This document shows positions 1 through 6,243 of a stretch of DNA of 11,796 nucleotides, one piece after another. Position numbers and translations under genes: made by a program. The stretch covers positions 1 to 11,796 of the forward strand of contig JALHSV010000415.1 in the NCBI GenBank assembly GCA_022865525.1, read 5' to 3'. The stretch comes from Thermodesulfovibrionales bacterium. Its GTDB lineage: Bacteria; Nitrospirota; Thermodesulfovibrionia; Thermodesulfovibrionales; SM23-35. Within the stretch, counting starts at the first letter, position 1. Each line of letters starts with the position of its first letter. The notes below the pieces were generated by a model, which saw nothing but the letters and a program-made list of their open reading frames with translations, did not search any database and was not told the origin of the DNA.

Positions 1-19
1 AATGTAAGGAGAAAAAAGA

Positions 20-196
20 ATGAGTATCCTCCCCGAAGGTGAACAACTAAGAAGGGCAGTCAAGTGGATATCGGATGAGCGTGTTGAGAATCCTAAAGTT
101 AGCCTGTCCAAGCTGATTGGCGATGCCTGTTTGAAGTTTGACTTACCACCAAAGGACGCTGAATTTCTCAGTCATTTTTTTACTGAAAAAGATTGA
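20..196 (+). CDS. Small conserved-looking hypothetical protein, 58 aa
   Basis: This is a complete 58-codon ORF beginning MSILPEGEQLRRAVKWI and ending at a TGA. The start is supported by a good SD sequence, AAGGAG at 6-11, placed 8 nt before the ATG. The product is soluble and charged, with no signal peptide, membrane segment or metal motif. It reads as a mostly helical protein with alternating charged and hydrophobic residues, and it contains LSKLIGDACLKFDL and a C-terminal FLSHFF. I do not recognise a named family. It resembles, from memory only, short uncharacterised proteins of Desulfobacterota and Nitrospirota. It faces uvrA tail to tail with 41 bp between the stop codons, and no intrinsic terminator is visible in that gap. 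Any upstream operon partner lies outside the window. No function is proposed. Confidence 0.7.
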   Translation: MSILPEGEQLRRAVKWISDERVENPKVSLSKLIGDACLKFDLPPKDAEFLSHFFTEKD

Positions 197-237
197 GATA
201 AAAAAGAAAGATTGCCGATAAAAGGATTGTGGCCCGG

Positions 238-3081
238 TTAGCGAAAATTATTTCGAAGATATCTCCCTGTATATGATTCTTTTATATGGATAATATCTTC
301 CGGCCGGCCGGTGAATATGATTTTCCCGCCTTCATCTCCGCCTTCAGGGCCCAGGTCAATGACCCAGTCAGAGGCCTTGATTACATCAAGATTGTGTTCG
401 ATAAGGACGATCGTGTTTCCGGCATCAACGAGTCTCTGCAGTACGTCAAGCAATGCCTTAACATCACTAAAATGCAGTCCGATCGTCGGCTCATCGAGTA
501 TGTAGAGAAAACCTTTCTGCATTGCTTTCTTCCCACCTTTGTCTGATGGGAGAACCGGCACATTCATCATCTCCGCACATATCTTGAGTCTTTGCGCCTC
601 ACCGCCTGAAAGCGTTGTTGCAGGCTGTCCAAGCCTGATATATCCGAGACCGATATCCTTCATTAACTGCAATTTATTCTGCACCCTGGGGATATCCCTG
701 AAGATGTCCAAGGCCTCGTCGACGGTTATGTTCAGGATATCATGAATATTTTTTCCCCGGTATGGAACACGTAAAGCCTCCGGCTTGTATCTCTTCCCGT
801 TACAGAGTTCACACTTCACATAGAGATCTTCAAAAAAATACATTTCCATCTTCTGATACCCGCTCCCCTTGCACGTCTCGCATCTGCCCCCTGTAACATT
901 AAAAGAAAAATATCCGGGGCCGTAACCAAGGGCTCTCGCTTCCGGCTGCTTAGAAAAGAGGTTTCTTATGAGATCAAATATTTTCAGATACGTCACCGGA
1001 TTTGATCGGGGACTGCGACCTATCGGAGTTTGGGAAATGAGCTTGATTCCTTGGAGATACTGCATTCCTTCAATCGTTTTGTATGAAAGGGGAAAACTCT
1101 GTTCGACCTTAAACTCCTTCGCTAAAATCCGGTAGAGTGTCTGCACGATAAGACTGCTTTTGCCTGATCCCGATACGCCGGTCACCGTTGTCAATGTCAG
1201 CAGGGGTATTTCAAGGTCAACGGATTTCAGATTGTTTCCTGATGCACCAACAAGAAGGAGTTTTTCCCCATCACCACTCCTCCGTTTATGATAAAAATCT
1301 GTTATCTTGTCGGTCCCCTTTATATACCGCGCTGTAAGAGTATCCGCCATCAGGAATTCATCCTTCGGGCCTGAGAATACGATTTCACCTCCCTGATGCC
1401 CTCCCCCCGGGCCCAATTCGACTACCCAGTCAGCAGATTCGATAACTCCTCTGTCATGCTCTACAACAAGAATAGTATTGCCAAGCCTTGAAAGCTCGGA
1501 CATAATACCGGCGACTATCTCCGTGTCCCTCGCATGAAGTCCGACTGTAGGTTCATCAAGGACATACAGGGTGCCTGTGAGAAAAGATGCTATCTGTTTC
1601 GACAGATTCACCCGTTGATACTCTCCTCCTGAAAGGGTTCTCCCGTCACGGCTCAGGCTCAGATAAGCGACACCGACCCTTTTCAGAAAACCGATCTTAA
1701 GGTTTATTTGCCTGAGGATCTCTTTCGCCATATCTTTCTGAAATGGAGAAAGGTCAGGATCTTTGAAAAATACAAAGAGGTCTGATACCGGCATCATACA
1801 GAGATCGGCTATATCAAGTCCTGAAATTTTATACGCGAGTGCCTCCCGCTGAAGTCTTTTCCCCCTGCATAGTGAACAGACTACAGGCCGCCTGTATCTG
1901 CTCAGAAAAACTCGCACGTGGAGTTTATACCTTTTGCTTTCCATTTCCTCAAAAAAATCGTCAATACCATAAAAACTGCTGCTTCCCTTAAATAAGAGGG
2001 CCTTCTCTTTTTCAGTAAACGCTGAAAAAGGCTTGTTGATATCAAGTCCTTCTTTCTCTGCCTTCTTCAGAATCTGTTTTTTCCACCACCGGCATGCCGG
2101 TTTGCTCCAGGGATCGACAGCACCCTTCGCAAGCGACAGATTCTTATCGGGGATAATGAGATCCTCGTCATAGTTCAGGATATTCCCGAATCCCTTGCAC
2201 TCAGGGCATGCACCAACAGGATGGTTGAACGAGAAAAGCAAAGGATAAGGGTTAGGGATCTCGATATTACAAGCATCACAGGCATTCCTTGATGAAAAGA
2301 CAAGGGTGGTCAATCCCCTTTCACCAACAATGATAATTTTTACTTCCCCGTTTCCCTCTCTCCATGCCATTTCGATAGAGTCAGACAATCGCGGTTCATC
2401 TCTGATAACAAGCCTGTCGAGGACGATATCAAATCCCCCCTGCCCCCCTTTCTGCAAATCCCCCCTGCCCCCCTTTTCTAAAGGGGGGTAAGGGGGGATT
2501 ACTGTTGGCAGAGAAGATACTGCCTTTGCTTGTATTTCCGATAAATCAACCGCTTCTCCATCAAGCCAGATCCTGTAGAATCCCCGTTTCTTTAATTCCT
2601 CAATTGTTTCTTCTGTGCTGAAAACAACAAGGGCTTTTTCTCCGGCATGCTTCTCAAGAAGCTCCGCAATAACCTGAGAAGGATCCCACATCCTTATTTC
2701 TTTGCCGCAGACCGGGCAGAAGGGGGTGGCAACCTTTGCATAGAGGAGCCGAAAAAGGTCATAAAGCTCTGTTAAGGTTCCGACCGTGGATCGCGAACCG
2801 CGGATAGGATTCTTCTGTTCAAGGGCAATGGCAGGTCTTATATTGTGGATTTCGTCGACATCCGGTCTGTCGAGCTTTTCAAGGAAAAGCCGTGCATATG
2901 TTGATAATGATTCGATGAACCTCCACTGTCCTTCGGCAAAGACCGTATCAAAAGCCAGGGATGATTTTCCCGAACCCGAGACGCCGGTAATTGCTATCAC
3001 CCTGTTATGGGGCAGGACAAGATCAATATTTTTGAGATTGTTCTGTCTCGCGCCCTTGAGAATGAGGTTTTTTACAGACAT
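238..3081 (-). CDS. uvrA: Excinuclease ABC subunit A (UvrA), with an in-frame repeat-encoded insert
   Basis: UvrA is the damage-recognising ATPase of nucleotide excision repair; it loads UvrB onto lesions in the cytoplasm. The protein has 947 residues (E. coli UvrA has 940) and carries both ABC halves. Half one has Walker A GVSGSGKSS at 33-41, LSGGE near 480 and DEPTVGLH near 505. Half two has Walker A near 633-641, LSGGE near 822 and DEPTIGLH near 863. CxxC zinc modules are seen near 122, 267-300 and 730-765. The segment DRLVIRDEPRLSDSIEMAW marks the UvrB-interaction domain, which argues against the UvrA2 paralogue class lacking it. Residues about 194-217 are a low-complexity stretch encoded by a C/G palindrome (2431-2500), and a second degenerate insert may precede Walker B 2. 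Only a weak SD-like AGG is seen before the ATG. No LexA box was recognised. The gene stands alone, divergent from the pyr operon. Confidence 0.93.
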   Translation of the reverse strand: MSVKNLILKGARQNNLKNIDLVLPHNRVIAITGVSGSGKSSLAFDTVFAEGQWRFIESLSTYARLFLEKLDRPDVDEIHNIRPAIALEQKNPIRGSRSTVGTLTELYDLFRLLYAKVATPFCPVCGKEIRMWDPSQVIAELLEKHAGEKALVVFSTEETIEELKKRGFYRIWLDGEAVDLSEIQAKAVSSLPTVIPPYPPLEKGGRGDLQKGGQGGFDIVLDRLVIRDEPRLSDSIEMAWREGNGEVKIIIVGERGLTTLVFSSRNACDACNIEIPNPYPLLFSFNHPVGACPECKGFGNILNYDEDLIIPDKNLSLAKGAVDPWSKPACRWWKKQILKKAEKEGLDINKPFSAFTEKEKALLFKGSSSFYGIDDFFEEMESKRYKLHVRVFLSRYRRPVVCSLCRGKRLQREALAYKISGLDIADLCMMPVSDLFVFFKDPDLSPFQKDMAKEILRQINLKIGFLKRVGVAYLSLSRDGRTLSGGEYQRVNLSKQIASFLTGTLYVLDEPTVGLHARDTEIVAGIMSELSRLGNTILVVEHDRGVIESADWVVELGPGGGHQGGEIVFSGPKDEFLMADTLTARYIKGTDKITDFYHKRRSGDGEKLLLVGASGNNLKSVDLEIPLLTLTTVTGVSGSGKSSLIVQTLYRILAKEFKVEQSFPLSYKTIEGMQYLQGIKLISQTPIGRSPRSNPVTYLKIFDLIRNLFSKQPEARALGYGPGYFSFNVTGGRCETCKGSGYQKMEMYFFEDLYVKCELCNGKRYKPEALRVPYRGKNIHDILNITVDEALDIFRDIPRVQNKLQLMKDIGLGYIRLGQPATTLSGGEAQRLKICAEMMNVPVLPSDKGGKKAMQKGFLYILDEPTIGLHFSDVKALLDVLQRLVDAGNTIVLIEHNLDVIKASDWVIDLGPEGGDEGGKIIFTGRPEDIIHIKESYTGRYLRNNFR
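512..550. repeat. Possible eroded copy of the C/G palindrome inside uvrA
   Basis: Aligned without gaps to the intact uvrA copy starting at 2447, this 39-nt segment shares the first 10 bases (CCTTTCTGCA) and about 26 of 39 positions overall. The encoded peptide LPSDKGGKKAMQKGF parallels PPLEKGGRGDLQKGG of the intact copy in the same register. It lies just before the second Walker B strand, where UvrA proteins are usually shorter. The match is partial, so this remains a tentative call. Confidence 0.3.
2431..2500. repeat. C/G-rich palindromic repeat, one and a half copies, in frame in uvrA
   Basis: A half element (2431-2455) is followed directly by a complete palindrome (2456-2500), and both begin AAATCCCCCCTGCCCCCC. 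The full copy folds back on itself: the C-rich left arm pairs with AAGGGGGGTAAGGGGGGATT around a small CTAA centre. It is read in frame by uvrA and encodes PPYPPLEKGGRGDLQKGG and the following QGGF. It is nearly identical to the copy in carB at 9266-9310. Confidence 0.88.
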
Positions 3082-3154
3082 TTGAATATTTTAACACTAA
3101 CCTATATTATTCATAAAATTGACGGCAGATATGATATTTGAGCGGATTTGAATA

Positions 3155-3240
3155 CTGTCGAAGACAGAATTCACCTCGGAGGTCGATAAGACCGAGAATG
3201 AGCGAAAATATTGTATCCGCAGGCATACATAAAATGTATG
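3155..3240. other. Cluster of three short stem-loops between uvrA and the pyr promoter
   Basis: Three consecutive inverted repeats are visible. CTGTC-GAA-GACAG lies at 3155-3167. A 7-bp stem CTCG(GAG)GTC / GACCGAG with loop GATAA lies at 3175-3196. A perfect 7-bp stem CATACAT-AAA-ATGTATG lies at 3224-3240. None has a downstream T-run, so they do not look like terminators. They could be operator dyads, a structured 5' UTR of uvrA on the minus strand, or the remains of a repeat element. The stretch from 3082 to 3281 holds nothing else I can support; the small ORFs crossing it have no ribosome-binding site. Confidence 0.45.
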
Positions 3241-3281
3241 AATAAAGCAGGCTAAATGCGATGCTCCTTATCTGTGACAAA

Positions 3282-3311
3282 TTGACAAACCTCGGATACT
3301 TGTGGTTAACT
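3282..3311 (+). promoter_or_regulatory. Candidate sigma-70 promoter of the pyr operon
   Basis: A perfect -35 hexamer TTGACA (3282-3287) is followed after 18 nt by TTAACT (3306-3311), a poor -10 with an upstream TG at 3303-3304 that could give an extended -10. Transcription would start near 3318, just before the PyrR-type motif, leaving a leader of about 150 nt before pyrR. The -35 is convincing and the -10 is not. Confidence 0.45.
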
Positions 3312-3317
3312 ATTATC

Positions 3318-3371
3318 ACCTTTAAGAATGGCCCTGCGAGGCTAAGAAGGTAAGGAGGCAGCAGATGCTGC
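3318..3371 (+). promoter_or_regulatory. PyrR-binding RNA element (pyr attenuator, anti-antiterminator and antiterminator arms)
   Basis: The core CCCTGCGAGGCTAAGAAGG (3332-3350) closely follows the known PyrR-binding loop pattern in which GAGAGGCU is followed by AAGG. Competing pairings are visible. Segment 1, ACCTT (3318-3322), pairs with AAGGT (3347-3351) and encloses the PyrR motif. Segment 2, GAAGGT (3346-3351), can instead pair with ACCTTC (3390-3395), the 5' arm of the terminator. In the established model, UMP-bound PyrR stabilises the first fold and lets the terminator form. AAGGAGG (3352-3358), the SD of a leader ORF, adjoins the motif. A small hairpin GCAGC-AGAT-GCTGC (3358-3371) overlaps its ATG. 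Confidence 0.75.
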
Positions 3372-3484
3372 AAAATATCACCATCATTAACCTTCCATGC
3401 ACAGGGGAAGGTTTTTTTATGTCTGCGCATCTCACATTATTTATCCATCACCCATCCGAGGTAGAAATATGTCCAAAGAATTAA
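3365..3484 (+). CDS. Putative 39-codon pyr leader peptide overlapping the attenuator terminator
   Basis: The ORF starts at an ATG placed 6 nt after AAGGAGG (3352-3358), one of the strongest SD sequences in the window. It begins MLQNITIINLPCTGEGFF, runs through both arms of the intrinsic terminator, and stops at TAA 3482-3484, 16 nt into pyrR in another frame. Its start region is embedded in the PyrR-type RNA element. Ribosomes on it would cover the 5' terminator arm and favour readthrough, in the manner of the E. coli pyrBI leader peptide; PyrR binding could block its translation. The peptide shows no known domain and may matter only through being translated. It could also be a chance ORF behind a purine-rich PyrR site. 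Confidence 0.42.
   Translation: MLQNITIINLPCTGEGFFMSAHLTLFIHHPSEVEICPKN
3389..3418 (+). terminator. Intrinsic terminator of the pyr leader (attenuator)
   Basis: A perfect 8-bp stem, AACCTTCC (3389-3396) with GGAAGGTT (3406-3413), has a 9-nt loop and is followed by a run of T that begins in the stem and ends at 3418. It lies 50 nt before the pyrR start codon, so it must be bypassed for operon expression. Its 5' arm can alternatively pair with GAAGGT at 3346-3351, giving the antiterminated state. Confidence 0.85.
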
Positions 3485-4026
3485 TGAATAAGAAAGATCT
3501 CGACCGGGCTTTGACAAGGATGGCCCATGAAATTATCGAAAAGAATAAAGGGACGTCACGGCTCTGCCTTATCGGCATACAGAGAGGCGGGGTATATCTT
3601 GCTCAAAGGCTTGCTGCGAAAATTCAGGAGATAGAAAAAAAAGAAATCCCCGTGGGTTCCCTTGATATTGCTCTCTATAGGGATGACCTGAACATACGGA
3701 AACAGCAGCCGGTTGTCAGGAGAACAGAAGTTCCCTTTGAAGTAAACGATCTGAAGATTGTCCTCGTCGATGACGTCCTGTTTACCGGCAGATCCATCAG
3801 GTCGGCCATGGACGCATTAATGGATATCGGGAGACCTGCCTCAATCCAGCTTGCGGTTCTGATAGACAGGGGACACCGGGAACTCCCGATAAAGGCTGAT
3901 TATGTCGGGAAAAATATCCCCACGTCATTAAGAGAAACCGTTGAGGTGCAGATGGAGGAAGAAGGGGTTGAAGACAGGGTAACGATTAGGAAATTTGAAT
4001 CTGTGGAAGGTAAGGGTGCTGAATAA
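3469..4026 (+). CDS. pyrR: PyrR, bifunctional pyr operon attenuation regulator / uracil phosphoribosyltransferase
   Basis: PyrR binds UMP and the pyr leader RNA to terminate transcription, and many family members also convert uracil and PRPP to UMP. The 185-residue length fits the family. The type I phosphoribosyltransferase PRPP loop is clear at residues 97-108 (IVLVDDVLFTGR), flanked by the typical IGIQRGGVYLAQRL near 34-47 and by LIDRGHRELPIKADYVGKN, a PyrR hallmark. The start is the ATG at 3469, preceded by GAGGT at 3458-3462. The frame stays open upstream to 3397, but that extension would translate through the terminator and lacks an SD. It is the first gene of the operon, as expected for autoregulation, and its 3' end overlaps the preferred pyrB start by 11 nt. 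Confidence 0.95.
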   Translation: MSKELMNKKDLDRALTRMAHEIIEKNKGTSRLCLIGIQRGGVYLAQRLAAKIQEIEKKEIPVGSLDIALYRDDLNIRKQQPVVRRTEVPFEVNDLKIVLVDDVLFTGRSIRSAMDALMDIGRPASIQLAVLIDRGHRELPIKADYVGKNIPTSLRETVEVQMEEEGVEDRVTIRKFESVEGKGAE

Positions 4027-4936
4027 CAAGGACCTGCTTGGAATCAAAGAACTTTCAGTCCAGGAAATCAACCTGATCCTTGACACTGCTGCAGGGTTTA
4101 AGGATGTTCTTGGAAGGGATATCAAGAAGGTACCTGCTTTACGGGGCAAAACCACGGTAAACCTCTTCTTCGAACCATCAACCCGCACGAGAACATCCTT
4201 TGAGCTTGCGGCAAAAAGACTGAGCACCGATGTCATAAACTTCTCTGTCCCGACAAGCAGTGTCGTAAAAGGAGAGAGTCTGATTGATACAGCGTTGACA
4301 GTCCAGGCCCTCGGAGCAGATTTCATTATCATACGACACGCTTCATCAGGGGTACCGCATCTCCTCGCAAAAAATCTCAACGCTTCGGTTATTAATGCCG
4401 GGGATGGAACAAACGAGCATCCGACACAGGCTCTCCTTGATGCATTTACGATTCAGGAAAAGAAAAGGAAGATAGCAGGCCTTGAGATTGCCATAGTGGG
4501 TGACATTATGCACAGCAGGGTCGCAAAATCCAATATCTACTGCCTGACAGCCCTTGGAGCACGCGTCAGACTCATTGGACCGCCAACCCTGATCCCTGAA
4601 AACCTGAAAGCGATGGGCGTTTCCGTTTTTCATAATATGGAAGATGGGGTGAAAGGCGTTGATGTCCTGATAATGCTCAGAATACAAATGGAAAGACAGG
4701 GGAAAGGATTCTTTCCGTCAACCGACGAATATTCCAAAAACTGGGGACTGACACCTGAACGTCTCTGTCTTGCAAAGGAAGACGTTATTGTTATGCACCC
4801 GGGCCCTATGAACAGGGGGATAGAAATCGTATCAGAGATTGCCGATGGCCCGAAGTCGGTTATCCTTGAGCAAGTTACGAATGGTATAGCAGTGCGAATG
4901 TCGGTCATGTATCTTCTGTCAGGAGTAAAACGGTGA
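4016..4936 (+). CDS. pyrB: Aspartate carbamoyltransferase catalytic subunit
   Basis: PyrB condenses carbamoyl phosphate with L-aspartate to N-carbamoyl-aspartate, the committed step of pyrimidine synthesis. From the GTG at 4016 the protein has 306 residues, normal for a catalytic chain. The carbamoyl-phosphate loop STRTRT is at 55-60, HPTQ at 135-138, the aspartate-site RIQMER at 222-227 and HPGPMNRG at 261-268; all expected active-site motifs are intact. I chose the GTG because GGAAGG (4005-4010) sits 5 nt upstream and the N-terminus LNNKDLLGIKELS then fits family starts. A TTG at 3995 would add seven residues and lacks a good SD. No pyrI regulatory subunit follows, so an unregulated trimer or a PyrB-PyrC assembly is likely (inference). 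It overlaps pyrC by 4 nt. Confidence 0.95.
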   Translation: MLNNKDLLGIKELSVQEINLILDTAAGFKDVLGRDIKKVPALRGKTTVNLFFEPSTRTRTSFELAAKRLSTDVINFSVPTSSVVKGESLIDTALTVQALGADFIIIRHASSGVPHLLAKNLNASVINAGDGTNEHPTQALLDAFTIQEKKRKIAGLEIAIVGDIMHSRVAKSNIYCLTALGARVRLIGPPTLIPENLKAMGVSVFHNMEDGVKGVDVLIMLRIQMERQGKGFFPSTDEYSKNWGLTPERLCLAKEDVIVMHPGPMNRGIEIVSEIADGPKSVILEQVTNGIAVRMSVMYLLSGVKR

Positions 4937-6243
4937 GAATACATATTCAGAACGGACGGATAATAGACCCTTCACAGGGTCTAAATACCATTGGGGATAT
5001 CCTGATAGAGGATGGGAAAATAAAAGAGGTCAGAGAAACCATTCCCCCCCATACTCCTCTTGGCAAGAGGGGGCGCCGCGGAGGGAATAGCCCTGATACA
5101 AGAATAATTGATGCAAGAGATATGATCGTAATCCCCGGTCTCGTTGACATGCATGTTCATCTCAGGGAACCCGGGTTTGAACACAAGGAAACGATAAAGA
5201 CCGGGACAATGGCTGCGGTTAAAGGTGGGTTTACCACTGTCTGCTGTATGCCGAATACATTCCCGGTGAACGATAACGCCAGTGTTACAGAGTTCATCAA
5301 GAGGAAGGCTTCACAGGAAGGTTACTGTACGGTTCTCCCGATCGGTGCTATCACAAAAGGGCAGAAAGGCGAAGAGCTTGCAGAGATAGGCACCATGAGG
5401 AAAGAGGGATGCGTTGCCTTCTCGGATGATGGGCAACCGGTCATGAACAGTCTTATTATGAGGAGGGCTCTCGAATATTCAAAGGCATTCAATGTCCCGG
5501 TAATCTCTCATTCCGAAGACCTGTCCCTTTCTGAAGGCGGCGTGATGAACGAGGGACTATTGTCTGTGACCCTCGGCCTCAGGGGCAGCCCTGCTGAAGC
5601 AGAGCAGATCATGATCTTCCGGGATATCGTGCTTGCAGAACTGACAGGCGGGAAATTGCATATAGCCCACGTATCAACGAAAGGTTCGGTCGATGTAATA
5701 AGAAATGCAAAAAAGAGAGGGGTGCATGTCACAGCAGAAACCTGTCCGCATTATTTCAGCATCACTGAAGATGCGGTAAAAGGATATGATACGAACGCAA
5801 AGGTCAATCCTCCTTTGAGGACTGCACAGGATGTTGAGGCGATTAAGGATGGATTGCGGGACGGTACAATCGATGTGATTGCTACCGACCATGCACCGCA
5901 CCACAGGGATGAAAAACTCAGGGAATTTGACACGGCACCATCCGGTATATCAGGACTCGAAACAGCGTTTAGTCTCAGTATGAGGCTTGTCGGGAGCCAT
6001 ATCCTTACCTTCAGCCAGTTAATCGAAAAAATGGCATTGAATCCTGCAAGAATTTTGCAGATTGATAAAGGAACTCTCGGAGTCGGCTCTGATGCAGATG
6101 TGGTAATCATCGATGAAAAGAAGGAATACACAGTGGAAAGTCACAAATTCATCTCAAAAGGCAAAAACACACCATTCAATGGGTGGGGCTTAAGAGGCAT
6201 GCCGGTCATAACAATCTATAAGGGAAAAGTTTATGAGTGGTAA
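4933..6243 (+). CDS. pyrC: Dihydroorotase, type I-like
   Basis: PyrC cyclises N-carbamoyl-aspartate to dihydroorotate and is a metal-dependent amidohydrolase. The 436-residue protein has HVH at 74-76 followed by LREPG, FSDDG at 163-167 (the aspartate position that serves as a metal ligand in Bacillus and Aquifex type I enzymes), SHSED with H193, HIAHVS with H246, ETCPHYF near 269-275 and ATDHAPH with D319. All catalytic positions are present, so it is not an inactive pseudo-dihydroorotase. The GTG start overlaps the pyrB stop as GTGA and has AGGAG at 4921-4925. Residues about 37-53 (IPPHTPLGKRGRRGG and flanks) are extra relative to the family and come from a C/G palindrome just before the strand leading to HVH. 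Its stop lies inside carA. Confidence 0.95.
   Translation: MRIHIQNGRIIDPSQGLNTIGDILIEDGKIKEVRETIPPHTPLGKRGRRGGNSPDTRIIDARDMIVIPGLVDMHVHLREPGFEHKETIKTGTMAAVKGGFTTVCCMPNTFPVNDNASVTEFIKRKASQEGYCTVLPIGAITKGQKGEELAEIGTMRKEGCVAFSDDGQPVMNSLIMRRALEYSKAFNVPVISHSEDLSLSEGGVMNEGLLSVTLGLRGSPAEAEQIMIFRDIVLAELTGGKLHIAHVSTKGSVDVIRNAKKRGVHVTAETCPHYFSITEDAVKGYDTNAKVNPPLRTAQDVEAIKDGLRDGTIDVIATDHAPHHRDEKLREFDTAPSGISGLETAFSLSMRLVGSHILTFSQLIEKMALNPARILQIDKGTLGVGSDADVVIIDEKKEYTVESHKFISKGKNTPFNGWGLRGMPVITIYKGKVYEW
5041..5088. repeat. Degenerate C/G palindrome in frame in pyrC
   Basis: The segment begins ATTCCCCCCC and ends GAGGGAAT, forming outer arms, with a central palindrome CCTCTTG/CAAGAGG (5056-5070). It is the same design as the uvrA and carB copies but more diverged, and it is read in the same register: PPHTPLGKRGRRGG here, against PPYPPLEKGGRGD and PPSPPLAKGGKGG there. 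It falls in the N-terminal composite domain, away from the active site. Confidence 0.7.

Noticed and set aside
256..299. GAAGATAT / ATATCTTC inverted repeat near the uvrA 3' end, considered as a terminator
   Set aside because: It lies inside codons for the conserved UvrA C-terminal peptide KESYTGRYL and nearby residues, has a long loop and no T-run after it on either strand.
3198..3245. 15-codon ORF MSENIVSAGIHKMYE in the intergenic stem-loop region
   Set aside because: No clear SD, very short, and explained by chance; it overlaps the CATACAT dyad.
3107..3430. 107-codon ORF on the minus strand across the uvrA-pyrR gap
   Set aside because: It runs antisense through the pyr leader, the terminator and the candidate promoter, has no SD, and shows no recognisable protein pattern.
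3397..3468. N-terminal extension of PyrR from an upstream ATG
   Set aside because: The extension is encoded by the terminator hairpin and T-run and lacks an SD; the ATG at 3469 has GAGGT at the right distance and matches family starts.
3995..4015. TTG start adding seven residues to PyrB
   Set aside because: The GTG at 4016 has a better SD and gives the usual N-terminus; the TTG lies deeper within pyrR.
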